DNA of 64,000 nt. Source: Hydrangea macrophylla. Lineage: Eukaryota > Streptophyta > Magnoliopsida > Cornales > Hydrangeaceae. This document shows positions 44,679 through 55,363 of the stretch, piece after piece. The translations under genes and the position numbers were made by a program. The DNA lies in contig CM066998.1 in the NCBI GenBank assembly GCA_033977485.1, forward strand, positions 26,475,501 through 26,539,500, written 5' to 3'. How positions within the stretch are numbered: position 1 is the first letter of the stretch; every line of letters starts with the position of its first letter. The notes below the pieces were generated by a model. That model saw only the letters and a program-made list of their open reading frames with translations, had not been told where the DNA came from and made no database searches.

Positions 44679-45139
44679 TTGTATTACTACTCTTAATTTT
44701 ATAATCTTAGTTTAGTTAATTCGTAAATATTAGATTAGTTTTTATTCTTCTTATTTTCTGTTTTTGTTTTTTAGTTACTAACTTGTTCTTTTATTTTGTA
44801 GTCAACGTTTCCAAGTGGAGCAACTAATTACATCAAAGGAGCTTACGCAAATAAAAATATAAATAAAAGTAAAATAAATTGCTTCCTTTGGAATTCGCTT
44901 TAAACCACTGTAAGTCAGGGCGCTGTGACGCACTATTTGCATTAGTTTAGGGTTAATTGCACTGCATTAGCTAGGAAACCCGGGGCGCTGGGCTTGACGC
45001 GGTCATTGCATTACAGGATAATTTGCATGCATCATAGTAGTTGAGTGCTTGTTACCTTAATTGCGTGATTGCTTGCTATTTGTTTATTTATTTTTTTAGT
45101 TAAGTCATTTTTTGTTTTTAGTTTACGTTCGTTTAGTTT

Positions 45140-47017
45140 ATGTTGGGTACACGTTCAAATAAACCAGATTTAAAATCTTTCGATCTTGAACTTGAACGTA
45201 CCTTAAGAACTAGTAAGTCCACAACCCAAGCTTCTAGAGCTAGGTTGCAAGACGCCGAATCAACTCCGATTCCATCGTCGTTGTTTGAGGCCGAAATTCA
45301 GAGTACCCGTGAACGGATAAGGAAAACTCGAACTTTTCAAATTGAACCAATTCAAATGGCAGACATTGGAAATAACAATGAAAACAATCAAAATGATGGT
45401 GCGAATATGAACAATCTGAATATACCGCCACCACCTCCACTTATAAATTATTTTATTCCTACTACTTACACGCCACAAGCCGGTATCGAATTACCGGAGG
45501 CGACGGCATCTCACTTTGAGATAAAGTCGTCTACGATCTCGCTACTACCGTCTTTCCATGGCCGTCTAAATGAAGACCCTTACCAACACTTAGGAGATTT
45601 TCAGGGTATCTGTTCTACTTTGAAATTACAAAACCTAAATAATGATGAATTAAAATTGCGGCTCTTCCCATTCTCCTTAAGAGACAAAGCGAAGTATTGG
45701 CTTCAATCTTTGGAGCCAAACACAATAAAAACATGGGAAGCATTACACACCGCCTTTTTACAAAAGTTTTTCCCTATTATGCGTACAAATAAGATAAGAA
45801 AAGATATAACTAATTTTGTGATGCAAGATGGGGAGACTCTTTATGACACGTGGGAAAAATTTAAAGAATTATTACGTTCGTGTCCACATCATCAGGTTCC
45901 CAAGTGGCAATTGGTTCAAGTCTTCTACGAGGGGCTTATTCCCTCTGTTAGGAATACCGTCGATGCCGTTTGTGCGGGAACTTTCCTACACAAAAGCGCC
46001 GACGAGGCCTGGAAAATATTTGAAACGTTAAGCGAGAATTCGATGCATCAGGCTGTGTCGGTACGTTCTGAGGGATACCTTCAACCTAAGCGAGAGGTGA
46101 CAGTTGAGTCAAGTCAATCAATTCAAATACAAGAGTTAAATAGAAAACTTGACCGACTTATGCAAATGAACAAACCGTCTAATCCATCATCTTTAGAAGT
46201 ATGTGCATTATGTTCTGAACCGTCCCATAATATCTTTGCATGTCTTTCTGCATCTCAATATCCGGAATTTGTTGAACAACACGTTAATTCTATGCAACAA
46301 TTCCCACAAAATAATTATAATCCTAGGTCGACTAATTTTCCAAATACGTTCCGACCCCAATACCAACAAGGTCAATACCAACCACCTCCTCCACCTCCAC
46401 GCAATAATGCATTTGAGGAGAAGGTGTTGGCCTCACTTGAAAACTTTGGTTCGGTGGTTCAGTTAGTACACTCTCACACACAATCCATTGCAAAACTGGA
46501 GTCCCAAGTAGGGCAAATTGTTAATACATTAAACCGTTTAACTGAGAGTAAGTTGCCGAGTCAACCTACTCAGCAACCTAAGGGGCAATACGCAGTGGGT
46601 AGTACGAGTGAGAGCGTGAACGCTGTTTCGACTAGGACGACTACTCGAGATGAGGAAGTTGTTGTAATTCCGGATGGGGGTGAGAAAGATAAAAATTTAA
46701 ATTTGAATAAAGAAAAAGATGAGGATGTGAATCAAAGTAGAAAAGAAAATGAACCGGTCTCAACGAATTATATTCCGAGAATGCCATATCCACCAAACGT
46801 TGAGGGACCGTCACATTTGCCTAAGAAAGGGTCTAAGGTTGAGGATATACTCGAGGTGTTCAAACAGGTTAAAATTAATATTCCTTTCCTCGACGCAATT
46901 AAGCAAATTCCCGCTTATGCTAAATGTCTAAAAGACCTTTGTACTCAAAAGCGCAAAATACGGAGTCATACTCCTAAAAAGGTCTTTCTCACGGAAAAAG
47001 TAAGCTCTATATTCTAA
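45140..47017 (+). CDS. gag: Athila-type Gag
   Basis: ATG at 45140 opens 625 codons to TAA (47015-47017). A polar, proline-bearing N terminus (1-125) precedes the retrotransposon gag capsid region (about 135-295), with FHGRLNEDPYQHLGDF, FPFSLRDKAKYWLQSL and FLQKFFPIMRT. A cysteine/histidine motif, CALCSEPSHNIFAC (about 353), stands in for a zinc knuckle. A Pro/Gln/Asn-rich stretch and a KKVFLTEKVSSIF end lead to protease. Gag would build the cytoplasmic particle. The terminal TAA is in frame with protease and sits where related elements read on, so it is probably a nonsense mutation (CAA to TAA is the simplest path), though read-through is possible. Otherwise the frame is intact. Confidence 0.9.
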   Translation: MLGTRSNKPDLKSFDLELERTLRTSKSTTQASRARLQDAESTPIPSSLFEAEIQSTRERIRKTRTFQIEPIQMADIGNNNENNQNDGANMNNLNIPPPPPLINYFIPTTYTPQAGIELPEATASHFEIKSSTISLLPSFHGRLNEDPYQHLGDFQGICSTLKLQNLNNDELKLRLFPFSLRDKAKYWLQSLEPNTIKTWEALHTAFLQKFFPIMRTNKIRKDITNFVMQDGETLYDTWEKFKELLRSCPHHQVPKWQLVQVFYEGLIPSVRNTVDAVCAGTFLHKSADEAWKIFETLSENSMHQAVSVRSEGYLQPKREVTVESSQSIQIQELNRKLDRLMQMNKPSNPSSLEVCALCSEPSHNIFACLSASQYPEFVEQHVNSMQQFPQNNYNPRSTNFPNTFRPQYQQGQYQPPPPPPRNNAFEEKVLASLENFGSVVQLVHSHTQSIAKLESQVGQIVNTLNRLTESKLPSQPTQQPKGQYAVGSTSESVNAVSTRTTTRDEEVVVIPDGGEKDKNLNLNKEKDEDVNQSRKENEPVSTNYIPRMPYPPNVEGPSHLPKKGSKVEDILEVFKQVKINIPFLDAIKQIPAYAKCLKDLCTQKRKIRSHTPKKVFLTEKVSSIF

Positions 47018-47740
47018 CACGCGCCTCCAAAATATAAAGATCCAGGTACGCCTACGATTTCATGTGTCATAGGTGACACTATCATTCATAGGACTCTTCT
47101 TGACTTAGGAGCTAGTGTTAATCTCATACCTTATCACGTCTATCAACAACTAGGACTAGGTGAACTGAAACCTACGGCCGCTACTATACAATTAGCGGAT
47201 CGGTCTATTAAAGTTCCTAGAGGAATCGTCGAGGATGTCTTGGTTAAAGTTGATAAATGCTATTATCCCGTCGACTTCATGGTCCTTGACACTGAACCCG
47301 TGCTAGATGCTAGGAAACATACTCCTGTCATCTTAGGCCGTCCATTCTTAGCAACCGCCAACGCACGTGTTAACTGTCGGACGGGGGTAATGAAAGTGTC
47401 ATTTGGGAACATGAACTTAAAATTGAACGTTTTTAACGCTATAGATCAACCTCCTAAAAACGACGATTCCCTATGTGAGGTGGAAGGTGAGGTAACACGG
47501 AATATTGAGCCTACTAAAGAAATAAAGGTGAGTGGGGAAAACAATATAGCGGACGATGATGAGTGGATGAATCCTAATCCCGTGGACCCTAATGCCAAAT
47601 CTACTCGGAAGGTAAGAAATCGATTTGAACATACTGACAAACCGTCAATCAAATTAATTCAAAGCGATGTGATTTCTGCTTACCACCGAGCTCTACCTGA
47701 CATCCTTAGGGGTACACAGTCCGATTTACGGCCTCCATGA
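47018..47740 (+). CDS. Athila-type aspartic protease region, then frame end
   Basis: It continues in the Gag frame directly after the TAA, with APPKYKDPGTPT and then the protease active site LLDLGASVNLIP (about 47096-47131) and a LGRPFLATANARV flap-side motif; the first ATG is at 47240. The frame ends at TGA (47738-47740), 241 codons after the Gag stop. In complete Athila elements RT, RNase H and integrase follow here. Instead the C-terminal stretch is acidic and unrecognised, and the next sequence (GCGCTTCTTGGGAGGCAACC, about 47782) is of the kind found after pol. So pol is deleted, or this family never had it. The protease would act on Gag. Confidence 0.75.
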   Translation, partial: HAPPKYKDPGTPTISCVIGDTIIHRTLLDLGASVNLIPYHVYQQLGLGELKPTAATIQLADRSIKVPRGIVEDVLVKVDKCYYPVDFMVLDTEPVLDARKHTPVILGRPFLATANARVNCRTGVMKVSFGNMNLKLNVFNAIDQPPKNDDSLCEVEGEVTRNIEPTKEIKVSGENNIADDDEWMNPNPVDPNAKSTRKVRNRFEHTDKPSIKLIQSDVISAYHRALPDILRGTQSDLRPP

Positions 47741-50331
47741 GTCTTATGCTAGAAAGGTCTAGCTAAAGACATAAAAGTTAGCGCTTCTTGGGAGGCAACC
47801 CAAGCTTAATGTTGTTTGTTTTGGTCGTTTTTGAGTCTGTTTTGGACATTCTGGATAGGTTTGGGGGTTGGAATTAATTTCTTTTAATAATATACACATA
47901 ATTTTAGCCGAAAAGTGGAAAACTCCAATCTCGCGCGCGCGGCCCGCTGGCGCGAGACGTCGCTCGCGCGGCCCGCTGGCGCGAGATTGCCCCTTAGTGT
48001 TTTTTTCTTTGTTTTCTTTTTATGAGGCCTCAGGATCTCCTCGCGCCTAACATCGCGGGCGCGAGGTACCTCGCTTGCGCGAGAAAGCATTTCATAAAAA
48101 TAAAAAAATAAATAAATAAATAAAATAAAATAATTCTGGGGATTCGCGCGCGCGACGGCCGCTCGCGCGATCCCCTCATTTTCCTGTTTTTCCCTTTTGT
48201 GTCCTATATCTTTCCCCCTACCTATTTTCTTTGTGTTTCTTTTCTGTTTTTGTTTATTTGGTTCAGTTTAGTTCAAGTTAGTCGTTGTTTTCCTTATTAC
48301 ATTTATACTTTTTCGTTTTATTTCTTTTCCTTTTGCTAGTGTAGTTTAGTTTAACTTAGTTTTTAGATTTATATGTTATATTTTGGTTCATTTAATTTTC
48401 ATATTGTTTTGTTAGTTTCTTTTCGTTTATCATTGAATTTTATTGCCATATTTCTTTGTGTTCACCTGTTCTATGCTTGTCAAGATCGAGGTACTATCGT
48501 TCCTTTATTACCTACTCTCCGTTCTTTCGTTTTGTTGTTTCATTGGGGACAATGAAAGGTTTGGGTTTGGGGGTATGATACACACATGCACATTATTTTA
48601 TGCAAAATATTTTATGCAAAATTTTAAAATTTTTCAATAAGTGTGTTTAAATAAACGATGTTACCTACGGTTTTGCAATCGCTAGTCGATACTTCTTGTT
48701 ATGTAATTATGATTGTTATAGAATGATAAACAAGAGAAGACGTGATTAAACATTTGTTGAAGTTATGATGAAACGTTTTAGGTTAGGTATTGTTTGAATC
48801 GTAGTTTTATATCATAGATTTGCACATAAACCTATGCACTGCACGTAGTCACTTGAATACATGTTGGTTGTGAACTATAATATGATTCGGATTTCTAGAT
48901 AACACAAGGTGGAGACTAAGCCCAGTGAGCTTTTGAGCCTATCTTTTCTGTTTTGAGGGTTATAAATACATTGTGTTTGTCGAATTTCATTGAAATAGCG
49001 CATTAACTTGTTGTTTAGTCTCATTATTCTTGTTTTGGTTGATAGTCAAGTTAGAATATTGGTTACCATGCTAAATAATCTTCCGTCGTAAATATTGAAG
49101 AACCAGATAACCATAGGACATGATTTTAGGCCTTCTTTGTTTAATGCCGACTGATAAAAGATAAAAATTTCCTTAGTTCGCCCTTTGAGCCGTTAAAATG
49201 CCATTTCTTTCTTTGATTACCATTATCCTTGTTTTTGCTCCAACTTGACCAAATTGGAGTTCACCACTGAAAGATTCGTCACCTTTTAGTGTTGTTAAGG
49301 CGATGTGTGATTGAGAGGAAGAAGAAAATAAGATGCTATTGGGGTAGTTGCTTGATATTCGATAAATAGTCATTTGAGGAGCAAGGAAAAGAAAATAATA
49401 AAGAAGAGGAAGGTTGGAAAAAAAATGATAATGAAAGAAAAGAAGAAAAATGAATGAAAAGGAATGAAGAGAAATAAAAGATGAAAGTTTGTAGAAGAAG
49501 AATGAAAGAAATCGAACATGCCTTACAATGCCATTCTGAAAACTACCTAACAAATCCTTTCTATCCTTTTTCATTGCCTGAGCCACATTACAACCTTTGA
49601 AAAGTCCTATTTGATCCTAGGAAAGATGGTTTAGATATGTAAACGATGGGAGGGAGATTAAAACATGGTAATGATTAATTTCTCTTAATTATTGGCGTCC
49701 TATCCATGAGACTACTATTTTTTTCGTGTCATGCGTCTTTTTCGAGTCATATGTGAGCATTTATCGTTTTGAAAATATATTTCTTTCACTCACATATTTT
49801 AGAAAAATTACACCTGTTTCTGAGTGTTTCATTTGAGAGTGTAATTCATTGTGAGATTCGTAGTCGAGACATAGTTAAATGGTTATCCGAGTTATATTCC
49901 ATGTTCATGACATGCGCGTGTTCATTTGACTACCATATCACACACGTGCAATCTTATGAGGAACTCTATTGATTCTTGCATTGCATACACTTGATTGTTT
50001 TTCATGATGTAGGTGAACGTTTGATTCCGTTTTCTTCTTGTTCATTATTCTATTTCGAATCATTGGTTTATAATAAGGAGTATTGAATATTATGTTTTTC
50101 ATTTTTAATAAAACTTTTTAAGTTTACAAGTTAATAAATATGGTTGTGGGTAACTTGTTGACGAGAACCCTCACGAGACTTCACTCGTCCGACTAGGGAC
50201 ACCTAGGGGTTTAAAAGGCTTGTTGCATACGCTAAATGCAATCGTGATCCATACGAAAATGGAATAGATTTTTATTAGTAGTTTTTATTTTAGTTTTGCT
50301 CGAGGACTAGCAAAATGTAGGTTTGGGGGTG
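47741..50331 (+). other. Non-coding 3' internal region of the Athila-type element
   Basis: No RT or integrase frame. It holds CGCG-rich words (47927-48160), a GGTTTGGGTTTGGGGGTATG tract at 48559-48578 that looks like a second polypurine tract, a purine-rich stretch at about 49372-49520, and the real PPT (GGTTTGGGGGTG, 50320-50331) against the 3' LTR. Confidence 0.65.
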
Positions 50332-51692
50332 TGATCGGGAGAGAACTAATCCTAAATATACGCCTTAATGAGCATTTGTTAGTACATTTTATCCTGTTTT
50401 TGTACATTTTTACTCTGTTTTCTAGTTTCTAACAGGTTTTGGAAGAAATCAACTAAACCAGGCTAAACAGGGTGAAAAAACATAGTTGAAGAAGCTGAAA
50501 AATCCAAGTCGCGCGCGCGACCCGCGCCCGCGAAATCCAGAAATCGCTCGCGCGATCCGCTCGCCCGAGAACCCAGAATCGCTCGCGCGATCCGCGCGCG
50601 CGAAGGCCAAAATGTCGCGCTCGCGCGACCCGCTTGCGCGATATGTCCAAAAATCAATGTTGCGTATTTCAGTGTACTGAGGACTCCTGTGCAAACGAAA
50701 CTGCTGAACGACGTCCAGACTGTAAATTACATGCGTTTCAGTTCGTTTCGGGTTGGGAAGCCTTCCAAAGCTTGTGTAAACTCTATATATACTTAGTTTT
50801 AATAGTTTTTAGGGGTTGGCAATTATTATACACACATTCTACAACCATACTTCCAGCCCTTGAAGAGGGAGAAGCAAGGAGAAGAAGAAGAAGACGACCA
50901 AGAATTTCCATGGCCTACTCCATCAACTACTTGCCGATCTCTACTCCTATGGCAGCTTAGATCATCGATCTAGGGTTTCAATGAAGCCCTAGATGAGTAA
51001 TAGGGTTTTATTTATGATTTTATTTAAGTTTTATTATGTATGGATGACAGTCACATGTTTAGAGGATTTTTATAAATAAATCGTACTACTATTGATTAAA
51101 TCATTGCTTTCAGAATTTATTCTTGTCTTAGATCTATTTTGACTGTGATGTGCTCAACGATCTATTCTTGCTGTGCTTGTTTAGATTGTTTACATGTGAT
51201 GGTGCTTTATTGATTCGTGCTATCAAGTATCCGAATAGTCCATGCCTAGGTTAGACGGATTAGATCACAACCCTAGTTTAGTGTGAGATAATTCGTGCTA
51301 CCCGAAGATGGATTATGTTGGTGCTTGAACCATGATTATCTTCTTGGCAGAGGAATTGGGCTTGTAGCTACAATTCCCCATTATCATCCAACGTAATAAG
51401 CTAAAGTAATTCATAAATATTCCTATTATGAAGCTAGTGGTGGATTTGCAATCCTAGGTTCCCTTAAACATTATTTAAAACACTGTTAATTGCTTTCATA
51501 GTTTAGATTCACTTTTATTGTTATTAGTTTAAATAAAAACCAAATCAAATCCGTTTTTCTTAATTAAGTAGACTTAGGTTTTAAAATTAAAAGCTGTAGT
51601 AATCAATCTCTGTGGGTTCGACCTTTACTTTCACACTACAAATCTTTAGAAAAGTAAAGTATACTTTTTATATCTTGATTCTGACAAGATCA
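50332..51692 (+). repeat. Athila-type 3' LTR (1361 bp)
   Basis: Starts TGATCGGGAG after the PPT and ends GACAAGATCA. Carries the same TATA box and CGCG array as the 5' LTR. Confidence 0.9.
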
Positions 51693-51756
51693 TGGGTGAA
51701 CAAAAATACACTCTTTTTTGGTCTTTCAATGAATGATCTCACGATGATTGGACCTG

Positions 51757-52500
51757 ATAGAGACTTGATTATGAGACTGACCCACTTGATCTATCATATT
51801 AAACAATATAAACCATTGATCTACTTTGTTTAATGACAAGGATTTCAAATCTAAGTAGATTTATGAGTAATGATATGTTTCCCAAATCCTAATTCTAAAA
51901 TTCAATCCCAAATGATATGACAGTGAGGTTGCTGGATTTTGATTGGATGCTAGCAATAATAATGGACCTCCACTTCATCATCCAATCAAAATCCAAAGGA
52001 GTCACTATTACATCAATTGAGATTGAATTTTGGAATTAAGATTTGGAAAGCATAACATTACTCATAAATCTACTTAAACTTGAAATGCTTGTGATTAAAC
52101 AAAGTAGATTGGTGGTTTATATTGTTGAAGAGTAATACTATACTTCCTAAATTTTTTCCCACATAGTGTTTTCCAACACATATGGCAGTGGGTCCCTTTT
52201 CATTAATGGTAGGAATACTACAACATCAATCAATTAAAATCATATGGACCTCTTTTCATTAATGGTAGGAACACTACAACATCAACCAATTAAAATCAAC
52301 TTAGGTCCACTGCCACATGTGTTAGGAAACACTTTTTGGAAAGAAAAAAAAATTGGGTAGCATAGCATTACTCATTGTTTAATATGATAGATCAAGTAGG
52401 GTCGGTCACATAGCAAGTCTCCAATCAAAATCTAAGAGCCCACTATCACATTATTTGGAATTGAATTTTAAGATTAAGATTTGAGAAACATAGCATTACT
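51757..52500. mobile_element. Nested MITE cluster (GAGTAATG family inside a palindrome)
   Basis: An outer palindrome (ACTTGATCTATCATATTAAA against its mirror at 52381-52402; ATCTACTTTGTTTAAT against 52092-52109) encloses one GAGTAATG MITE (51865-52063). A second (52130-52373) is inserted in the right arm with 9-bp flanks ATTGTTGAA and ATTGTTTAA, and a half copy ends at about 52501. The insertion order can be read from the interrupted arms. Confidence 0.75.
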
Positions 52501-52501
52501 C

Positions 52502-52890
52502 TAGATTTATTGCCGTTAGAAAGGATGAGACCAAGGACTTCTTGGAGCAGTATGTCATGTTTGTACTTGACCATTGTGTAAAAATGACTTATCCCTTCTA
52601 TCACACCCGACGCAAATAGTAACTATCGTTGGATACAATGGATAAGAAACTTCAAACAAACAGCGACTGAACTTAAAATCGAAGCACGTACGAATACATT
52701 GTCCGAAAAACAAGTTTACGTCCCACACACCGTTGTTTTGTGGACTACGACGCTTTTTTCTTGAGGATACTACGATCTAACAATTGAAGTACAACTTAAC
52801 TTTAATTGTTCTGCAAAATATATATATATATATGACTTGCTCTCAATAGACTATAGAACAGATGAAGAAAAGAAGATCAAAATCTATGAA
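52502..52890. other. No recognised feature
   Basis: AT-rich sequence with a TA run (about 52818-52834) before the gypsy LTR. Confidence 0.4.
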
Positions 52891-52984
52891 TGTAATACCC
52901 TGAATTTCTAGAGAGTATTACTAAATAAAACTTCGTTCTGTATACTTCTATAAACTTTTCTTTCTTTTGGTGAAATTTGGTTAC

Positions 52985-53176
52985 CAATCGATTGCCTTGT
53001 TTTCCCAATTGATTGCCAATTTTTGGCTACCAATCGATTGCCATTATTTCCAATCGATTGCCATTCTATCGACTAAATTTCATAACGTGGCAACATCCCA
53101 ATCGATTGACATTGTTTCCATTCGATTGCCTTCAAATATCTATTACCAATCGATTGCCATCTATACCAATCGATTG
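52985..53176. promoter_or_regulatory. CAATCGATTG array upstream of the LTR TATA box
   Basis: Six exact copies start at 52985, 53031, 53051, 53099, 53147 and 53167, plus variants at 53006 and 53119. They lie 60-260 bp upstream of the TATA box at 53239. Confidence 0.65.
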
Positions 53177-53238
53177 GCATAAGCTGAGACAAGTTTTCTT
53201 CTTTGCTTGAGCTTTAGACGTGTGGCACTCTCACAACT

Positions 53239-53251
53239 CTATATATATGAG
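53239..53251 (+). promoter_or_regulatory. TATA box of the gypsy LTR
   Basis: CTATATATATGAG, followed by a GA-rich transcribed leader. Confidence 0.5.
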
Positions 53252-53665
53252 AGTATTCATGGCCTTGGGGCTAGTTTGGCAGCTTGAGAGAGAGAGAGAC
53301 ATATATCTTGTGATATATATATATATATATATCTATATATATATACCCACATACACACACTCACTGCACTTGGCAGAGAAGAGAAGAAGGAGAAGAAGAG
53401 AGGAACAAGCTAGAAGAAGAGGGAAGAAAGAGAAGGAGAGAGAGAGCTGAATAGAGAGACAAAGAAGAGAAAGAGAAGGAAGAGAGAGAAAGCTTGGGTT
53501 TTTTCAAAGCAAACACACACCCAAACACACCCTAGGTGAGTCCCAACTCACTTGGTCCCTCTATTTGATGTTTAGACAAGATGTTATAAAGTTTAGATGT
53601 GTTAAATGCATAATTTCTACGTTTATATGTGATGTTTTTATAATCTGCTGGTAAAAACAAAGTTC

Positions 53666-53834
53666 CAATCGATTGGTATAATTCCCAATCGATTGCCATC
53701 AGTCTGGACCCAATCGATTGAATAGAATTCCAATCGATTGACATCCTAATTGATCAATCGATTGACATTATTTTAGACCCAATCGATTGCCAGTTTCCTC
53801 AAGCGATTGTTATGATTTTTGTTCCAATCGATTG
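53666..53834. promoter_or_regulatory. Second CAATCGATTG array, downstream of the TATA box
   Basis: Seven exact copies start at 53666, 53686, 53711, 53731, 53755, 53780 and 53825, with degenerate ones at 53800 and 53845. Confidence 0.6.
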
Positions 53835-54381
53835 GACCTTATCCCAATCGATTAGTATTGGCAGAACATGGATTCCTTTGCCTATTTATTATATTAAGGG
53901 TTCGAATGTTCGATTCTCGATTCGGATTTTCGTTATGCGATTTTGGGTTGATCAGGGATAATGTAACAACAAAGATAAGTATGATTAAGAATAATGGATT
54001 AACGTGACGACGTGGGTAACATTTTGATTTGTGTATGAGTTCGATATCCGTTTCTTTCTAATTAGAGTAGTCAGGATACATAGGGATGGGATGGCATGTA
54101 TCAATCATAGTATGAAATTTAGATAAGTTTCGATAAGTCCTTGGGAATGGTACATAAGTGGACGTTTGGTTATACGATGTCCTTAACGATCGGTGGATGG
54201 GTTATATCCTTGACGAGCAATGGGCAGGACCAAGTAGTTCGGAGATAGTCCGGTGAGCTATGTATATCCTTAACACGCGGTGGACGAGTTATGTCCTTAA
54301 CGAGCGGTGGATGGGAGATCAGTGGCAAGATATCGATAAGTCGTGGCAATAGAATGATATGTCATGCTCGAGGCGTTGTAT

Positions 54382-55363
54382 TGTGACGACCAAGAGCCAA
54401 TACTCTTGAGGCAAGATGGCCAAGATGGATGAGGTGAGGTCGGGTGTGGGGGCTTGTCCCACATCGCCTGGGGTGAAGTTCCTGAACTAGTTTATAAGGA
54501 TTGATCGCCCCTCTATATCTAATAAGGCCTTTTAAAACCGTGAGGGTGCTAAACACAAAAGAACTCCACAGTTAAGCGTGCTGCTGCCAGAGCAGTACCA
54601 GGGATGGGTGACCCCCTGGGAAGTTCTTTGTGTTTAGGCCCAAAGCGGACAATATTGTTGCTAGATGGGGAGGTGGGTCGTTACAAATGGTATCAGAGCA
54701 GAAACCCAGCCAGAAGTGTGGGGCGAGTCCCACACGAGGACTTGTGGTCCTTAAGGAGGGTGGATTGTGACGACCAAGAGCCAATACTCTTGAGGCAAGA
54801 TGGCCAAGATGGATGAGGTGAGGTCGGGTGTGGGGGCTTGTCCCACATCGCCTGGGGTAAAGTTCCTGGACTAGTTTATAAGGATTAATCGCCCCTCTAT
54901 ATGCAACAAGGCCTTTTAAAACTATGAGGGTGCTAAACACAAAAGAACTCCACAGTTAAGCGTGCTGCTGCCAGAGCAGTAACAGGGATGGGTGACCCCC
55001 TGGGAAGTTCTTTGTGTTTAGGCCCAAAGCGGACAATATTGTTGCTAGATGGGGAGGTGGGTCGTTACAAATGGTATCAGAGCGGAAACCCAGCCAGAAG
55101 TGTGGGGCGAGTCCCACACGAGGACTTGTGGTCCTTAAGGAGGGTGGATTGTGACGACCAAGAGCCAATACTCTTGAGGCAAGATGGCCAAGATGGATGA
55201 GGTGAGGTCGGGTGTGGGGGCTTGTCCCACATCGCCTGGGGTGAAGTTCCTGGACTAGTTTATAAGGATTAATCGCCCCTCTATATGCAACAAGGCCTTT
55301 TAAAACCGTGAGGGTGCTAAACACAAAAGAACTCCACAGTTAAGCGTGCTGCTGCCAGAGCAG
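54382..55363 (+). mobile_element. Cassandra TRIM tandem array (three LTRs)
   Basis: LTRs at 54382-54685 and 54766-55069 (304 bp each) and a truncated third at 55150-55363, all starting TGTGACGACC; complete ones end GGTCGTTACA. Between LTRs are 80-bp internal regions with PBS TGGTATCAGAGC (54688-54699) and purine tract AAGGAGGGTGGAT. The period is 384 bp. LTRs carry 5S rRNA-derived sequence, the hallmark of Cassandra. No coding capacity. The third LTR is cut at 55363 by another LTR. Confidence 0.9.
54555..54635 (+). promoter_or_regulatory. 5S rRNA-derived segment with pol III promoter, Cassandra LTR 1
   Basis: AGAACTCCACAGTTAAGCGT, then GGATGGGTGACC and CCTGGGAAGT, match the 3' two thirds of 5S rRNA, including the internal A box, intermediate element and C box. 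The 5' third is diverged. Copies lie at 54939-55019 and, incomplete, 55323-55363. Confidence 0.85.

Larger units (their letters stand above)
43298..51692 (+). mobile_element. Athila-type gypsy element encoding only gag and protease (8395 bp), TSD TGGGT
   Basis: LTRs at 43298-44655 and 50332-51692 differ at about a dozen positions by eye. Termini are TGATC...GATCA (the left copy reads TAATC). TGGGT occurs at 43293-43297 and 51693-51697. PBS TGGCGCCGTTGCCGGGGA and gag fit Athila. After protease the frame ends and 2.6 kb of non-coding sequence leads to the PPT, with no RT, RNase H or integrase. It is therefore a non-autonomous element that would need another Athila for copying. Confidence 0.9.
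52891..54381 (+). mobile_element. Gypsy LTR, 5' part, interrupted by a Cassandra array
   Basis: Starts TGTAATACCCTGAATTTC, the usual gypsy LTR 5' end. TATA box CTATATATATGAG at 53239-53251, a GA-rich leader, then a TAGGTGAGT word (53533-53541) that could be a splice donor. 54000-54380 matches 1-400, so this is the same family as the LTR at 1-1184. It is cut at 54381 by the Cassandra insertion; the remainder is outside the window. Confidence 0.8.

Noticed and set aside
49173..49586. 137-codon minus-strand frame in the Athila 3' region
   Set aside because: Translation is of the complement of a purine-rich tract (Phe/Ser/Leu-rich low complexity). No protein family, antisense to the element.
54555..54635. 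A genuine 5S rRNA gene cluster
   Set aside because: Only the 3' two thirds resemble 5S rRNA, the unit has LTR termini, PBS and PPT, and the 5' part of 5S is missing. This is Cassandra.
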